Source: Diphasiastrum complanatum
Taxonomy: Eukaryota; Streptophyta; Lycopodiopsida; Lycopodiales; Lycopodiaceae
Direction: 5' to 3'
DNA: 64,000 nt
NCBI GenBank assembly: GCA_029204225.1
Contig: CM055096.1
Coordinates: forward strand, 58,539,600-58,603,599
The number at the start of each line of letters is the position of its first letter. Within the stretch, counting starts at the first letter, position 1. Position numbers and translations under genes: made by a program. Below are positions 52,306 through 63,658 of this stretch, one piece after another. The notes beneath the pieces were generated by a model that was not told the DNA's origin, did no database searches, and saw only the letters and a list, made by a program, of their open reading frames with translations.

Positions 52306-52901
52306 TTGATCTGAATTTCTTCACATGGAATCAAATCTTGTGTTGCAGGTTATGAAAGGATCAAGCACATCTATCAAGGATTTGGAGGAGATATCAATGC
52401 TAGAGCATGCTAGATTGACTTCTACTCAAAAATCGAGTTTCTTGCATATGTAGATTGGACCTTTTGTAGGTCAAAACTCAATGTAGGTCAATGAACTTGA
52501 GGAATTCAATTTTACATCATACTTACTAGAAATAGCCAATTTTTGATATATTAGAAAAGTCTCACTTGAGGCTACAAGATGCTATATCAAGTTTTTAGCA
52601 GTTGCATGTAGAATTTGAAATATTCGATTTTTTGTGATTTTGTCAAAACCCTAATTTTGATTGGATCTCTATTTTATAAGGTTATTGAACTTCATTAGAG
52701 TGTGTTTCAATCTTAGGAAGTGGCAAGAGACATTATATTGAGGATAGATCATAGGTTGATCAAGATTTTTACGTTCTATGTGTTGGTTTGCTAGATATAA
52801 GTGCTAGAAGAGAATTGAGAGGTTCCATATCTTTCTGATTTCTTTTTGAAAACATTTGTGCATTGGAGTAAGTTGAAAGAAAAGGATCAGGTCATTGCAA
52901 C
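52306..52901 (+). other. Probable leader of copia 'D'
   Basis: It is non-coding, AT-rich and ends at the gag ATG (52902). Its LTR and primer site could not be recognised. Confidence 0.4.
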
Positions 52902-54480
52902 ATGGCTACATCAAGTGGATACATGTTGTAAAACAATCATAGGCCTACCTCAAGCAACTATTCATTGTGGAAAGTGAGGATGGAATCACTTCTTGAGATG
53001 AATGATGTTTTGGATATTGTTGTAGGTTTGGAAGAGAGGCCAGCAACACAACGAAAATAATCGAGGTATGACAAGAGAACTAAAAGAGCTCCACACATGA
53101 TAAAGATGAATGTTACCAATGAACTTCTCAAGGAAGTTGGTAAGGGTACTTCATCAAAGGATGCCTGGGATTCATTTAAGAAGCTTTATGAATCCAAGTC
53201 TACATCTAGAGTGTTGACTCTAAGAAGAAAAATCTTTCAAAGTTTGCAAAAGAATGAAGAGAGTCCAAATAATTTTTGTTTTGAGAGTAAAGGCTTTGAA
53301 TGATGAGTTATCTTGCATTGATGAGAGCATTAAGGAAGGAGAGCTTGTTCAAGTTATTCTTAATGGTTTGTTGGATGCTCATGCTAAGCCAAGTTTGATT
53401 GATCTTCAAGAGATCTTGATCAGTGAAGAATATAGGCTTCAAGCAAGAGGTGGATCTACATCAACATCTCAAGTTGGAGAGGAGGCTATGTTCATCAAGG
53501 GAAAAGACAAAAACAAGTGGTCCAAAGGGCAAGATCAAGGGGAGGCTTCTAAAAGTGGCAAAAACAAAGATAGGTCAAAGCTAAAGTTCTTCTATTGTGG
53601 CATCAAAAGACACTTTGCAAGTGAGTGCTACAAGAAGAAGAGAGATTAAGGAGACAAGCAAGGTAATCTTACTCATGATGAAGATGGTTTGGATGTTCAA
53701 AACTCAAATGATAATGCTTTTGTGATGTCTTCATGTATGCTTGTTATTAATGGAGATCTAGATCCATGGTGGATTGATAGTGGTGCAAGCTCATGCATGA
53801 CTTTTCACAAAGAGTACTTCACTTCTTTGTTGGCATATGGAGAAGGTGATCTAAATGGCGAATGATGGTGAGTGTGTAATCAAAGGGATTTGGCACAAAT
53901 CCTATTTCTCTCTCTACAAATAGGAATGTTCATTTGAAGGATGTTTTGTTCATACCTTCCATTACCAAGAATTTACTTAGTGTGAGTCAATTGTTAAGTA
54001 AAGGTTTCAAAGTTTAGTTTGATGGAGATCAAAAGGAAGGATGTCTTGATTGCAAAAGGTAAAAGACAAGGGAAGTTGTTCAAACTATATTCTTGTGTTA
54101 TTACTAACCAAGTTGTATGTAAGGAAAGTGAGAAGATACCTATTAAAGAGGTTTGGCATAAAAGGATGGGGCACCTCAACTTCAAGTCATTGGAGGTAAT
54201 GGCTAAGAAGCAAGTTGTGATTGGTCTTCCAAGATCCTTAACTAGCATCAATCATGTTTGTGAGTCTTGTGCTTTGTCAAAGTCACATAGACTACCTTAT
54301 ACTAGATCCACATCTAGATCTACAAAGCCTTTTCAAGTTGTACATTTGGATATTCATGGAATTACTACAATTAGCAATAGTGGAGCTAAGATGTATGTGA
54401 CTTTCATTGATGATTTTAGTAGATTTTATTGGATCTATCTACTAAAGAGCAAATATGAAGTGTATGATGTCTTTGTGAAG
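52902..54480 (+). pseudogene. Copia 'D' gag-protease-integrase, part 1
   Basis: An ATG at 52902 gives MATSSGYML, a stop, then SSNYSLWKVRMESLLEM, HMIKMNVTNELLKEVG, WDSFKKLYESKSTSRVL, IDESIKEGELVQVILNGLL. The knuckle reads FFYCGIKRHFASEC, so its first Cys is lost. Protease WWIDSGASSCMTF is intact. After frameshifts come preintegrase (KNLLSVSQLLSKG, VWHKRMGHLNFKSLEVMAK) and integrase (CESCALSKSHRLPY, VVHLDIHGITTISNSGAKM, FIDDFSRFYWIYLLKSKYE) up to an exact break at 54480, where a 378-bp element is inserted. It is the same family as copia 'C'. Confidence 0.9.
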
Positions 54481-54858
54481 CATTAGAGGAGTTCTAAATC
54501 CAAAAAAGACCCTTTGTAAAGATTTTTCTTATATTTTTTCTCAAATTTTTCTTACACATGGACCAATCAAAACACTCAAATTTGAAATCTACGTAACGTA
54601 ACTTTTTGAGTCCACATTTTGATTCCATACTAGAAATGGCATAACTTTTTAGTGGTAAGTCCGAATTTAGTGAAGTTTAGTGCATTGAAAAGCGCTCAAC
54701 AAGAGCTTTCCAATGATATGTTACATGACATACTTCTGAGCTACAATTAAAAAGTTATGGCAAGTCAAAAGTATTAGTGTTATGATATTTTAATAATAAA
54801 AAAGACATCTTGCAGGAATTCTTAAAGGGTCTTTTCGGTACTCAAAACTCCTCTAATG
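54481..54858. mobile_element. 378-bp terminal-inverted-repeat element (MITE-like)
   Basis: The ends CATTAGAGGAGTT and AACTCCTCTAATG are perfect 13-bp inverted repeats. Similarity continues inward for about 45 bases (AAAGACCCTTT at both ends). It is AT-rich with no ORF. It interrupts integrase precisely: residues VYDVFVK before it and FKNARENQF after it join as in copia 'C'. No target duplication is present at the junction. Confidence 0.85.
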
Positions 54859-54902
54859 TTCAAGAATGCGAGGGAGAACCAATTTTCTACAAAGATCAAG
54901 TG
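54859..54902 (+). pseudogene. Copia 'D' integrase, part 2 (short)
   Basis: FKNARENQFSTKIK continues integrase after the inserted element, then the frame is broken at about 54902 by unrelated sequence. Confidence 0.85.
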
Positions 54903-55116
54903 TTAGGGCTGGTATGCTGTTGTTTTTGGCTGCCATCAGTACCTTTTATTAGCTCCTTTTGTCTCTTGAATGCTTTGTCAAGTTCGTGTGTATCAAAGGT
55001 TGCATTAGGATGCTTTGCCATTTCTAGCATTTGTAGTTTGTTGTGCAAAGATCTTACCCAAGTATTTTGGGAGTTTGGATCCATTCAAGATCCACTCTTT
55101 CACATGGTATCAGAGC
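54903..55116 (+). repeat. 3' end of an LTR with primer-binding site
   Basis: About 200 bases of non-coding sequence end TTTCACA at 55104 and are followed by TGGTATCAGAGC (55105-55116), an initiator-Met primer site. It does not resemble the LTR starting at 57181. It may be the truncated 5' LTR of a separate retroelement to which the ORF at 55776 belongs. Confidence 0.65.
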
Positions 55117-55775
55117 TAGTTGGCTTTTATTTTAGTAAGGTTTCCATTTATGGTGATGTTTGGATGTTTGATCAAGTTCTAGCATGATTATGCATTGCAC
55201 TGTTGATCAAATCTGAAGATTAGAGGCTGAGAAGAAGCTATTTTGGATCAGATCATAACACCTAATCAGTTGTTGATTGTGAGGCTTGTGCATATTTAAT
55301 ACTAACAATGTTATGTTCAATCTATTGTTGACAATCTCCACTTCTGTGGATGAACACTCTCCTTAAGTGGATGAACCTTCTCCTTAAGTGGATGACAAAT
55401 ACTCTTTGAGTGATTTTGTATTTCTTCAAAAGACTGAGCAAAGCTCCCACTTGGATGAAAGATCCCCTTTTGGGTGAACAGATTGTCAACAGTCCTTTGC
55501 ATAAATTTTGGTGTACTTTGTTGAGCATGCAAGTAACTCTCCTTATGTAATTTGATAGGAGCATTTGCTGGAAGGTTTTAACCATTATGCAAATGTGTTT
55601 TCAGGTTCTTATCAAGTTGAGGAACATTCTCATGTGAAGTGATCTCAGATCTACATCTAAACATCAAGATTTGACAAGCTAGTGAAGCAAGTCTTATGAT
55701 TCACTAAGTGTGCTCTTTCATTCACCTCTAAAGCTTGTATTTATCACTTGATGGAGTTTATAAACTTTTAGAAGT
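55117..55775 (+). other. Leader-like region
   Basis: It has no gene. A 20-bp unit (ctccttaagtggatgaac) is tandemly repeated near 55352-55395. Confidence 0.5.
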
Positions 55776-57167
55776 GTGGTTTACATGTGGTTTTACATAT
55801 TGAATCAATATCTTAGTGTGTTGATCAGCTATGATTGTGGTGGAGTGTTCATGCATGATCAAGATGGCAAAAGGTTGGATGAAGAAGACTACATGGAGCA
55901 ACTCAAGTGGCAATATCTTCAAGGCAAGCAAGATCTCATTGGTGAGCTCATTGAGGTTTGGTTTGAACTCAAATGGGCTGGTTTGATTAGGTTTGATATG
56001 CAACTTCATCTACTCTACTTCATGTTGGATAGAATTGTAGAAATCTATGTTTTGGTTTATGATGGTGACATTGTTTTCACTAACTATAGTGAAAGGTTGA
56101 AATCAAGCAATAATGAGATCTTGTGGCATATTAATCATGTGTCTAAGAGGGATTATCTTCAGAGGTTCAGATCAGAAGATGTTTATAAATGCAAAGTCCT
56201 TGATGTTTTATTGGAAGATCAAGATGTTGATCTTGAATTGCTTCATCAACACCAAGAGGCAAGTAGCAATTGGAAGCTAGTCAAAATCATCAAAGGGGAG
56301 CCGCATGGGCAAAGCATTTTGGATCTATTTTTACGGGTTCTTGAAGGTTCAAGTAAGGTTCTTGGAGCAGCAAGGAAGTGTCCTTTTAATCTACCTTACT
56401 TGTTTAATCTCATGTATGAACTTTGTCATGTCAATGTGTTGGAACTGTCAAAGTTCAATGAAACTAGTTCCATAGTTTTGCATCCTTTGGATCTTGGAGA
56501 TGGAATAGTTATCATTGCTGGTTTTTATGATCAAGTACATGAATTCATTCAAATCTTGAAAGATATTGAAGTGGTCAATATGTTTACTTTTGAGCAATGT
56601 TCAAGCATCCTAGTGTTGGCAAATTGGCAAATTGTTGACAATGTAGGATCAAGGGTTGTATGCAAATCTTGTGGAGATACTTCAAGTATTTCAAGTTCAG
56701 GTTTTGCTCATTCAAATGGAGCAAAGAACACATCATTTTGGCATCCATTCACTAAAGGGCTTTCATGGATTGGAGATCTACAAAGGCAAGGTGGTGATGG
56801 AGGTTCATTCATGGAGATACATGGTGCATTCACTATGGGCATAGTGGAATGTGGAGGAGGCATGCAAACACTTGTTGGTTACTTTCACTTACAACTTGTT
56901 TGCTGCTGTTTTACAGAGAATTCAAAGGTGGATACATGGAGGAATCCTTTCGTTATGATTCTATGTTCTTTTACATGTATCTTGTTCACCATTCTATGTA
57001 AAATTGATGTAAGAAATAGTGAAGCATTCTATATGGACACTATTATCTATATCAATTATGTTGTACTTCATATTGTTCATATGAGAACACTTGAGAAGAG
57101 ATCTATTATCATGATGGAGATCATTCTTAGGTTGGAGCAAAGTAGTGTTGTAAAACTAGCAAGTTAA
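55776..57167 (+). CDS. Intact 463-codon ORF of unknown function in a copia-type element
   Basis: The open frame is uninterrupted (first ATG at 55785). I recognise no RT, integrase, gag or zinc-knuckle motif. Visible parts: an acidic segment GKRLDEEDYMEQLKWQY, FRSEDVYKCKVLDVLLEDQD, a block LVKIIKGEPHGQSILDLFL, ARKCPFNLPYLFNLMYEL, a CKSCG pair, and a Gly-rich segment GGDGGSFMEIHGAF. Several hydrophobic stretches occur near the C-terminus (FVMILCSFTCILFTILC) and could be a membrane segment. It is followed four bases later by the copia polypurine tract. Homology to 13291-13990 over about 250 residues shows the ORF is a recurring component. Retention of a long open frame beside heavily broken integrase is notable. 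Confidence 0.7.
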   Translation: MVYMWFYILNQYLSVLISYDCGGVFMHDQDGKRLDEEDYMEQLKWQYLQGKQDLIGELIEVWFELKWAGLIRFDMQLHLLYFMLDRIVEIYVLVYDGDIVFTNYSERLKSSNNEILWHINHVSKRDYLQRFRSEDVYKCKVLDVLLEDQDVDLELLHQHQEASSNWKLVKIIKGEPHGQSILDLFLRVLEGSSKVLGAARKCPFNLPYLFNLMYELCHVNVLELSKFNETSSIVLHPLDLGDGIVIIAGFYDQVHEFIQILKDIEVVNMFTFEQCSSILVLANWQIVDNVGSRVVCKSCGDTSSISSSGFAHSNGAKNTSFWHPFTKGLSWIGDLQRQGGDGGSFMEIHGAFTMGIVECGGGMQTLVGYFHLQLVCCCFTENSKVDTWRNPFVMILCSFTCILFTILCKIDVRNSEAFYMDTIIYINYVVLHIVHMRTLEKRSIIMMEIILRLEQSSVVKLAS

Positions 57168-57170
57168 GTT

Positions 57171-57180
57171 GAAGAGGGAG
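57171..57180 (+). other. Polypurine tract
   Basis: GAAGAGGGAG directly before the LTR start TGTGAAAAC; the same tract occurs in copia 'C'. Confidence 0.85.
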
Positions 57181-57690
57181 TGTGAAAACTGTCAATATTT
57201 CCTAGCCAGTTTGAGGCCTAAATTGGATTACAAGAGCTTTATCTAAGGTAGGTCTGACTCTAAAAATCTCTGCGAGAGTTGACTCTTGCATTAAGTGAAA
57301 ATTTCACTGTTTGTGAGGGTTCAAAACCACTAATTTGGCTTGATCCTTACTGATAATCAGTACCAACTCTCGCAGGCTTCATCACTAATGGAAATTGACA
57401 TTTTGGATCGATTGGAGTGGTCTGCGAGAGTTCTCTCTGGAAGGACTTGTTGGATCTTCATTTTTGGCTTGGACCCATCTCTAAAATAATAAACTTTTAA
57501 GTTTAAAATGGCTTTGGGCCTAGAGTTTTATTTTAATTACAAGGGTCCCAAGTCCATTATTTTTATTTATATTCACCTTGCGTACTCCTTGGGTCATGGA
57601 CTTATACACGCTGGAAGCCATGCCCTCGCAGCACATTTATTGACTCATTTTCTTTATTTGCTCTATGTTGGGAATACCCCCAACAGACAA
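57181..57690 (+). repeat. 3' LTR following the unknown ORF
   Basis: It starts TGTGAAAACTGTCAATA, shared in part with 12951-13083. CTGCGAGAGTT occurs at 57270-57280 and 57422-57432 and inverted at 57365-57375. The end is probably near the CCCCAACA at about 57683 but was not proven. Confidence 0.65.
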
Positions 57691-57699
57691 CTATATGTT

Positions 57700-58500
57700 T
57701 GAGCTTGTTTCAAACAAACTAGATGTTGCTACTCTCTTTCACTATAGGAATTTTCAAAGGTGAACTACCAAATCCTATGTGAAATCTTGCAACTGAATTT
57801 GAGATAGGTCTCAAATATTCCACCAAAACAAGACAAACTAGATCAACCTCTCAATATGAATTCAAATATAGACAAATTTTGGTTCTTCTTCTTTTGGCAC
57901 ATGTGAAATGCTACAAAAGAAAATACTATTGATTCAATGAAGGCTCAATGTGTTCAATGACTTCAAACTATGTCTATATCTCAAGTTTCTTGTATTGATT
58001 ACTCAAAAAATGGATTGTGAATCAAGCAAAATCTGGATCAAATCAAAAGGTGGTCACTCAAATTTTGACTCTCTCCCTACCCTCTTTAAGAGATTATAAC
58101 TCTTAATAGATGCATCAGATCAACTTGAGACCAACTACTATGGAAAGTAGATCTTACTAGCTTTCCATCAAGCTATAACATCAGTATCTTTGGACCTAAG
58201 ATGTAGGAAATAAAGAGGTCTGAAATTCTTTGATTTTCACACGTGCAAAATTCCAAAATTCCGTACGCCAATTCTGATCTGAAAATCTTGATTCTATCCT
58301 CTTTGATCCAAACATTTTTCAAAAAGGGTGAAGAAAAGTGGAAAACTACTTTCTTGTTTGAATTGAGCTCAAAATTTCTTACACAATCAATGATAATAGC
58401 ATGCAAAGCTTAATTTGGCTACCATGATGAAAATCCAGCAAGTTCACATGTGTGGAAAACCAACCCAGGAGTGTGAATGATCTTTGTTAAGCTTTGTGTT
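57700..58500 (-). repeat. Copia 'A'-family leader, minus strand
   Basis: On the minus strand 57720-57810 matches the A leader (acctatctcaaat, caagatttcacatagga, cctatagtgaaagagag). The similarity fades toward 58500. The gag and primer site are not preserved. Confidence 0.6.
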
Positions 58501-58940
58501 TAGCACATAAACTAATTCTAGATTGAGTATCAAGATCTAGTTCAAGAATTTATGACCAAAGCACAATCTAGCATGCTAGTAATCAAAGAATGGAAAAAGT
58601 AGCAAGAAATTAATGCATTAGCATAGCCTTCTACTCGAGTTAGAGAGAGAAAGAGAGAGCAAAATTCAAGCATACAATGTGTTGATCCAAATGACATAAA
58701 TTAGCTTCAAAGCTTGGTTCTTCATCATCAATTATGAGAGAGCTCACATACATTTATGGAGATTGGAATAGCTCGAGGTAGGGCCATCTCTCTTCTACTT
58801 TCATCCACATCTAAAAGTAATAACTAGCAAACTATTCATATTTGTCACTTTACATGCATGCATTTCTACCTACTTTTACCAAGTGACAATTTCTAAACTA
58901 GAATTGTCCAACTCGTGGAGGAGGCTCCTATTAATACTTA
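58501..58940 (-). repeat. Probable decayed copia LTR, minus strand
   Basis: It contains, on the minus strand, 'tctctctaactcgagtagaag', comparable to 'tctctctacccgag' in the A-family LTRs, and follows the A-type leader. Borders are uncertain. Confidence 0.4.
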
Positions 58941-59239
58941 CAAGGGTGAACCACATTCTATAAACTTTTGGTTTCCACCCCTCAACCTACACATTATTAG
59001 GAGGTCTCTTTCTTGAAAATACATTTCAAGTTTGAGAGGGCCCAAATTATTAGCTCCCACATGGTTTTCCATCTTTTGGGAATTACCATGGGGCTCACAG
59101 AATATGAAATTTAGCCTAGCACTAGTAATTCTTGTGCTCTCGGACTCGACTCTCAACATCATCTCCACTGGAAGCCCTTTTGAGTGATGAGGCACTACAT
59201 CGACACTTTAGGGGCATGGTATCAGCTAACATCGTCCTC

Positions 59240-60200
59240 CTCCTATATTGTCACAGGTCCCACTGCACTGCCACAACATTGATGCTTGGTTCTTGGAAAG
59301 ACATGGATAAGCGTTTGCTTGCATAAAACCAAAAATTTATTTGTCGATATCGTCATGCTCCTCGACAACAACTTCAACATTTGCAACATCTTGTCAAGAT
59401 AGTCCTACGTAACTGAGTGTCTCTTGTTTGTTCTTCTCGGCCTTCTTTTTGTCAAGAGACTGATGGCTTCAAATGTAATGAATCTCGTTTTTATGCCCAA
59501 TGGAATAGGTCCAAGATACGGTCTAATTTTTGGTATAAACTTGTTCATATACCATTTCTCAATCATCTTCATGTATTGACCGAAGGAAAATGCTGCTCGG
59601 TAGAAGAGTCTTGCCATCTTCAGATGTTCGCTTTCATCTTGTAGCAGCTAGTTGACATTTAGCCAAATTGGTGGCAGACCTTTGTCCTAGTAGCAATCCA
59701 ATGTCATAAGAAAGGCTATGAAAATACAATAAGTTGCACTTTCTCATACTACAACATCTGAACTCCCCTTATAGGTATGTCCAAATTTAAACACTACAGT
59801 TCGATACTCTTCAAATGTTGAGCTAGAGTCAAATTCCTCAATAACTGGCCAGTTGACTTGCCTCTCTGTTGGCTTCTTTCTTTCCCAAGGGTCTCGTCTC
59901 CGAATTGGCACATAATAGGGATCAAACCTTTTCCAGCTTGGTGACCTTAGGTATTCTTGGAGTTTTTCATCACTGTTCAGCAGCATACCGATTCTCCAGG
60001 AGGGTTGGTGTCACAAAGCATTCACCAAGCTGTTGAGTTTGGGATAATCTTCAGTAGTCATCCTTTTTAAGCCCCCTCGGTCTCCTTTCTTATATGCCTT
60101 CTAGAAATCTTTGGACTCTTTATGATGATAAATTGCCTTTGGTTCTTCTCTTTGGATTTCTCGGACAATTTTCTCGAAGGTCTTGCCAAATAATCATCTA
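59240..60200 (-). pseudogene. Decayed ORF of unknown family
   Basis: One minus-strand frame of about 315 codons has coding-like content but repeated stops: TAG 60101-60103, TGA 60011-60013, TGA 59744-59746, TAG 59687-59689, TAG 59648-59650 and TAG 59405-59407, without frameshifts. Recognisable stretches include FEKIVREIQREEPKAIYHH, EYLRSPSWKRFDPYYVPI, RDPWERKKPTERQVNWPVIE, FGQYMKMIEKWYMNKFIPK and RPYLGPIPLGIKTRFITFEA. I know no matching domain. It could be a retroelement gag-like protein or a host gene copy. Confidence 0.5.
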
Positions 60201-60359
60201 GAGCAGTGGCACTCTTGGTATTAGGCACTCTTAGATTCAAACTCTCAAGTCTTGGTCCATGGCAAAGGTGTCGCTCTTACTCCTTGGAAGTGACGAGGAA
60301 AGTCCCTTTGAGAGCTGCACAGTCTCGTCAAGTGGTGGGGCTTGATCTGAAAAACTGAA

Positions 60360-60943
60360 GTCAGGTGGTGAAGGAGGTGAAGTTAGTTGACGAGTGATGG
60401 GTGGTGGGTTAGTTATGAGGTTGTATTCAGCTGTGGGTGAAATGACTAGTCTTAGGTAGCGTGTCCATGCTAGGGACTAGTAGACCAACAACCTGTAAGT
60501 TAATTGTGACTATAAGGGAATTGGGGCCCTTATGAGTAAATGGTCATAATTAATGGTTGTAGGCCTAAACACATGGTGGTGGAGTTGGTATGGGTCTATT
60601 AGTGAGTCATTAGGGAACTGGATGATGTGGGCCAGATAGGCTACAGAGGTGTCCAGTGAGGTGTCATAGTGCACTACTAGTGGTGCATGGGCCTTGGACG
60701 GTATTAAGTATGCCTGCTGGGCTCTCACTAGTGTATGCTTGATTTTGTGATTGGTAGCTATATGCTGCTGGTGTAACTCCTCTTTTCATGACTCTGATTG
60801 ATCCATAGCTTGGGGGCTAGATCCATATGATCTAAGTTTGGTTGGGTTGGTTTATCCACGACCTGTTCCCTTGTGTTGTTGCTTTGTATGGTATGCTTAG
60901 ACTAGAATCCTATTGTGAGGACATTATATTGGTATCAGAGCCA
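60360..60943 (+). repeat. LTR 3' portion and initiator-Met primer site
   Basis: TGGTATCAGAGCC at 60930-60942 follows a non-coding, TG-rich stretch ending GAGGACATTATAT. The LTR start is not certain. No retroelement coding sequence follows within 900 bases. Confidence 0.55.
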
Positions 60944-61888
60944 GTCTAAGCAGGATTTACCATTGTAAGTGCTGAGTGGAAATCTTGACATTCTCTTGAG
61001 AATCTGGTGGAGTAAGCAACAAACAGTGGAATTGTGGGATTTTCTTCCCGTTGGAAATATTTTTCAATTTGCAATCGATTGTGTGGTAAGTGCACTACCA
61101 GGTTCACAATCGGTTCATTTTTATGCTTTTCAAATTGGTTTCTTGGAAGGAATTCCATGTCAATTTTGTTGTTGCCGATTATTCTGTGGTTAGCATCTTT
61201 GTGAAAGCAACAAGTTACTTTATTGGTTGGCTGGATTTTTTCATATAGTCTCTTATTCTTCTTATGAATGGTTACTGTATTTTAATTGCTGTCTATTGCC
61301 TGTTTGGTCTCAAAATGGTGGGAATAGGCTGGAATAGAAACAAAAATACTCTAATCTATTGGCTGTTGAGTGTTGGTGATGTTTGACAGGATTGCAAGGC
61401 TGCTCACTATGGAATCACAGGCTTATGTTTTGTTTTCCAGCAAACTAATGGTTTGTTTGTAGGATTGTGAGCCTGTAAAGCCATCCTTGAGGATGGTTGG
61501 GTTCAGATTAAATGACTATTTGTAAAAGTATTATTGATGCCTACAAAAACTAGGGTTTATGGAAAATTTTGGCAACATAACTGTTGTTTTTCATGCACAG
61601 TGAAGCAAAACTCTACAAAATCTTGTTTGAAAACTATTGCTTATGTTGGAAACAGGTTAATACAAGTAAAAACAATCTGTAAATGGCCGCAACGGCAAGG
61701 TAATCTGCAAGACGCAGTAGATGTTTGTGCCTTGCTGCTTCCTACTCCTAAAACTGTTAACAAAACTCCTGAAAAGATGATGGAAAACTTGTTGTAGCCA
61801 CCCTCCTTTGTACCTTGTTACTTGCATGTCAACTCTACAAAATAGGGGTGATAAAGGGTGCTTTCAATGCCCTCATCTTCCTGCAAAT
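60944..61888. other. No gene recognised
   Basis: The small plus frame 61534-61797 has no family features. This may be the leader or deleted interior of the element primed at 60930. Confidence 0.4.

Positions 61889-61962
<74 letters not shown>
61889..61962. repeat. (CT)n microsatellite
   Basis: A CT run of about 37 repeats, followed by a G-rich patch near 62070. Confidence 0.96.
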
Positions 61963-61964
<2 letters not shown>

Positions 61965-62429
61965 GGGGTGGAGCTTGCTGGATCCAGAGCTCTCTGGATT
62001 TGGCCAGGAGTAATGGCTTGAAATGGGCCAATGAATTGGCCCAAGGATGCGTGGAGAGGAGACGAGAGGGGGGGGGGGTTTAGGTGGTCTCCAAAAGTTT
62101 ATTTTTAAAAAACTTGGAGTTGTGCATGCTAGGGGTAGCTATGGTGGGAAGTGGGGAGCAGGGGGCAATTTTTGCATTTGGAATTTAATAAAAAACATGT
62201 GAAATTTCTTGCTCGAAAGGTGTTTTTCAGGTTTTAAGAACTGGTGTTTTAATTTTGCAGTTGAAGTATGAGTTAACAATTGTTAATGGATTTTCATTGC
62301 ATTGACGGTTAATTTCGGTTTTTTATTGCTTAAGTACCCATTTGCAGATTCATTGGTATAATTTGTTAATGAAAGCACCTATGGTCAAAAAATTAGTTTT
62401 TTTTAGACATTGCTGAAATTTTGGAGGGG

Positions 62430-62910
62430 GGTGCTATCGAGATTCACTCGGCATCACCAAGAAGTGATGGGAGAAATACGAAAATTCAGCCGGCCTCACC
62501 CAACAGTGATGACACCCTAGCCTACAATATCCAGGTTTATTTTGTCTTGAATAACCGTGTCCTTGACCTCGGCCCTGATTCCAATTGCCTCGATTCGCAC
62601 TATCATTAACTTGCTCATGAAATTGTTGAAATGATCTCCGACTTGAGTTTCCTCCTCTCGATTGATACCTTCCACGGCCAAATCTTCCACCTCGTCCTCT
62701 AATTGCAAGAGCTTGATCATAACTCCTGTTACGATGATTCAAGTTCTCTTGGCGTTGCTCTTCTTGCAAAAGCAATCCACCTAGTTCTTCATAGGTTGGA
62801 AGATTTTCTCTTGTGGCTATACTTGTCACAAACATCTGATGTGACTCAGTCAGACTATTCAATGTCAATTGCACGATCTCACGATCTTGTACTCGCTCTC
62901 CAACTGCTGC
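62430..62910 (-). pseudogene. Copia gag fragment (UBN2-type)
   Basis: On the minus strand: VGERVQDREIVQLTLNSL, ESHQMFVTSIATRENLPTYE, LLLQEEQRQENLNHRNRSY, DQALAIRGRGGRFGRGRYQS, then an Arg/Gly/Asn-rich tail typical of copia gag, cut off just before the CCHC knuckle. It is distantly related to the gag at 9640-10500 (RRQNTYDQAL). Both ends are truncated. Confidence 0.85.
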
Positions 62911-62964
62911 TAATGTTAGAAATCAATGATAAACTTCATTGTTACTGTTTACGATGCACATTAA

Positions 62965-63176
62965 TGTTGACAGTTGTGACCAGCTGTCAATAGCCGTAGG
63001 CTAGTCTATTTGTCTATTCGTAGGTTTTCTCTCTCTATCAGGGGTTCGAGGTTTATTTGTACATTTTACATTTTGTATGAGTTAGTGTGATAGAGTGACA
63101 ATGCGTGTTCTTCTTCCGCCTTCTTCTGGTGATTGCTTATGGTGAATGCTTGATGTTGCATATCTAATTCTTGACA
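62965..63176 (+). repeat. Short copia-type LTR
   Basis: A 212-bp segment from TGTTGACAG to TTGACA followed directly by a primer site. It contains 'ttctctctctatcaggggttcg'. No second copy lies in the window. Confidence 0.6.
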
Positions 63177-63188
63177 TGGTATCAAAGC
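63177..63188 (+). other. Primer-binding site with one mismatch
   Basis: TGGTATCAAAGC differs from the initiator-Met site by one base (A for G). Confidence 0.75.
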
Positions 63189-63658
63189 AGCGATAGTCAT
63201 GCGTGCCTGATCAGTGGATACAACTTGTCACAAGCTCCACAACGAAGTGAGAAAGTCCTTCACGGGAGGTGAAAGCTTGGAGAGACAAAAACAGCTTTGG
63301 TGTATTTCGTAGGATTGGAGCTCAGAATCATTAGTGGAGAACGAAAGCACAATCCCGGAGGCATCAGAAAGGCCAGGGCAGCATCAAACAGATTGAAAAT
63401 CTGTTGAGTGGGAGATATTTTTACGATACTTTCTAGTTATTGTGGAAAGTGCTATTTGTGTGAGAGGTTTGCCTAGAAATCTCTCATTTGTCTGTTTGGC
63501 ACACTAGACAATGTCTAGTACTACCATTCAGAGTTAGAAGGCTTCATACTTTTCACATTACTGATTTTAGTCTTTTGAACGATCACACATTTCGAAATCT
63601 TTGTGAAGAATATTCCCTCTGAAAGTTCTTATATTCTCTTTATTTTTAATCTTTTCCA

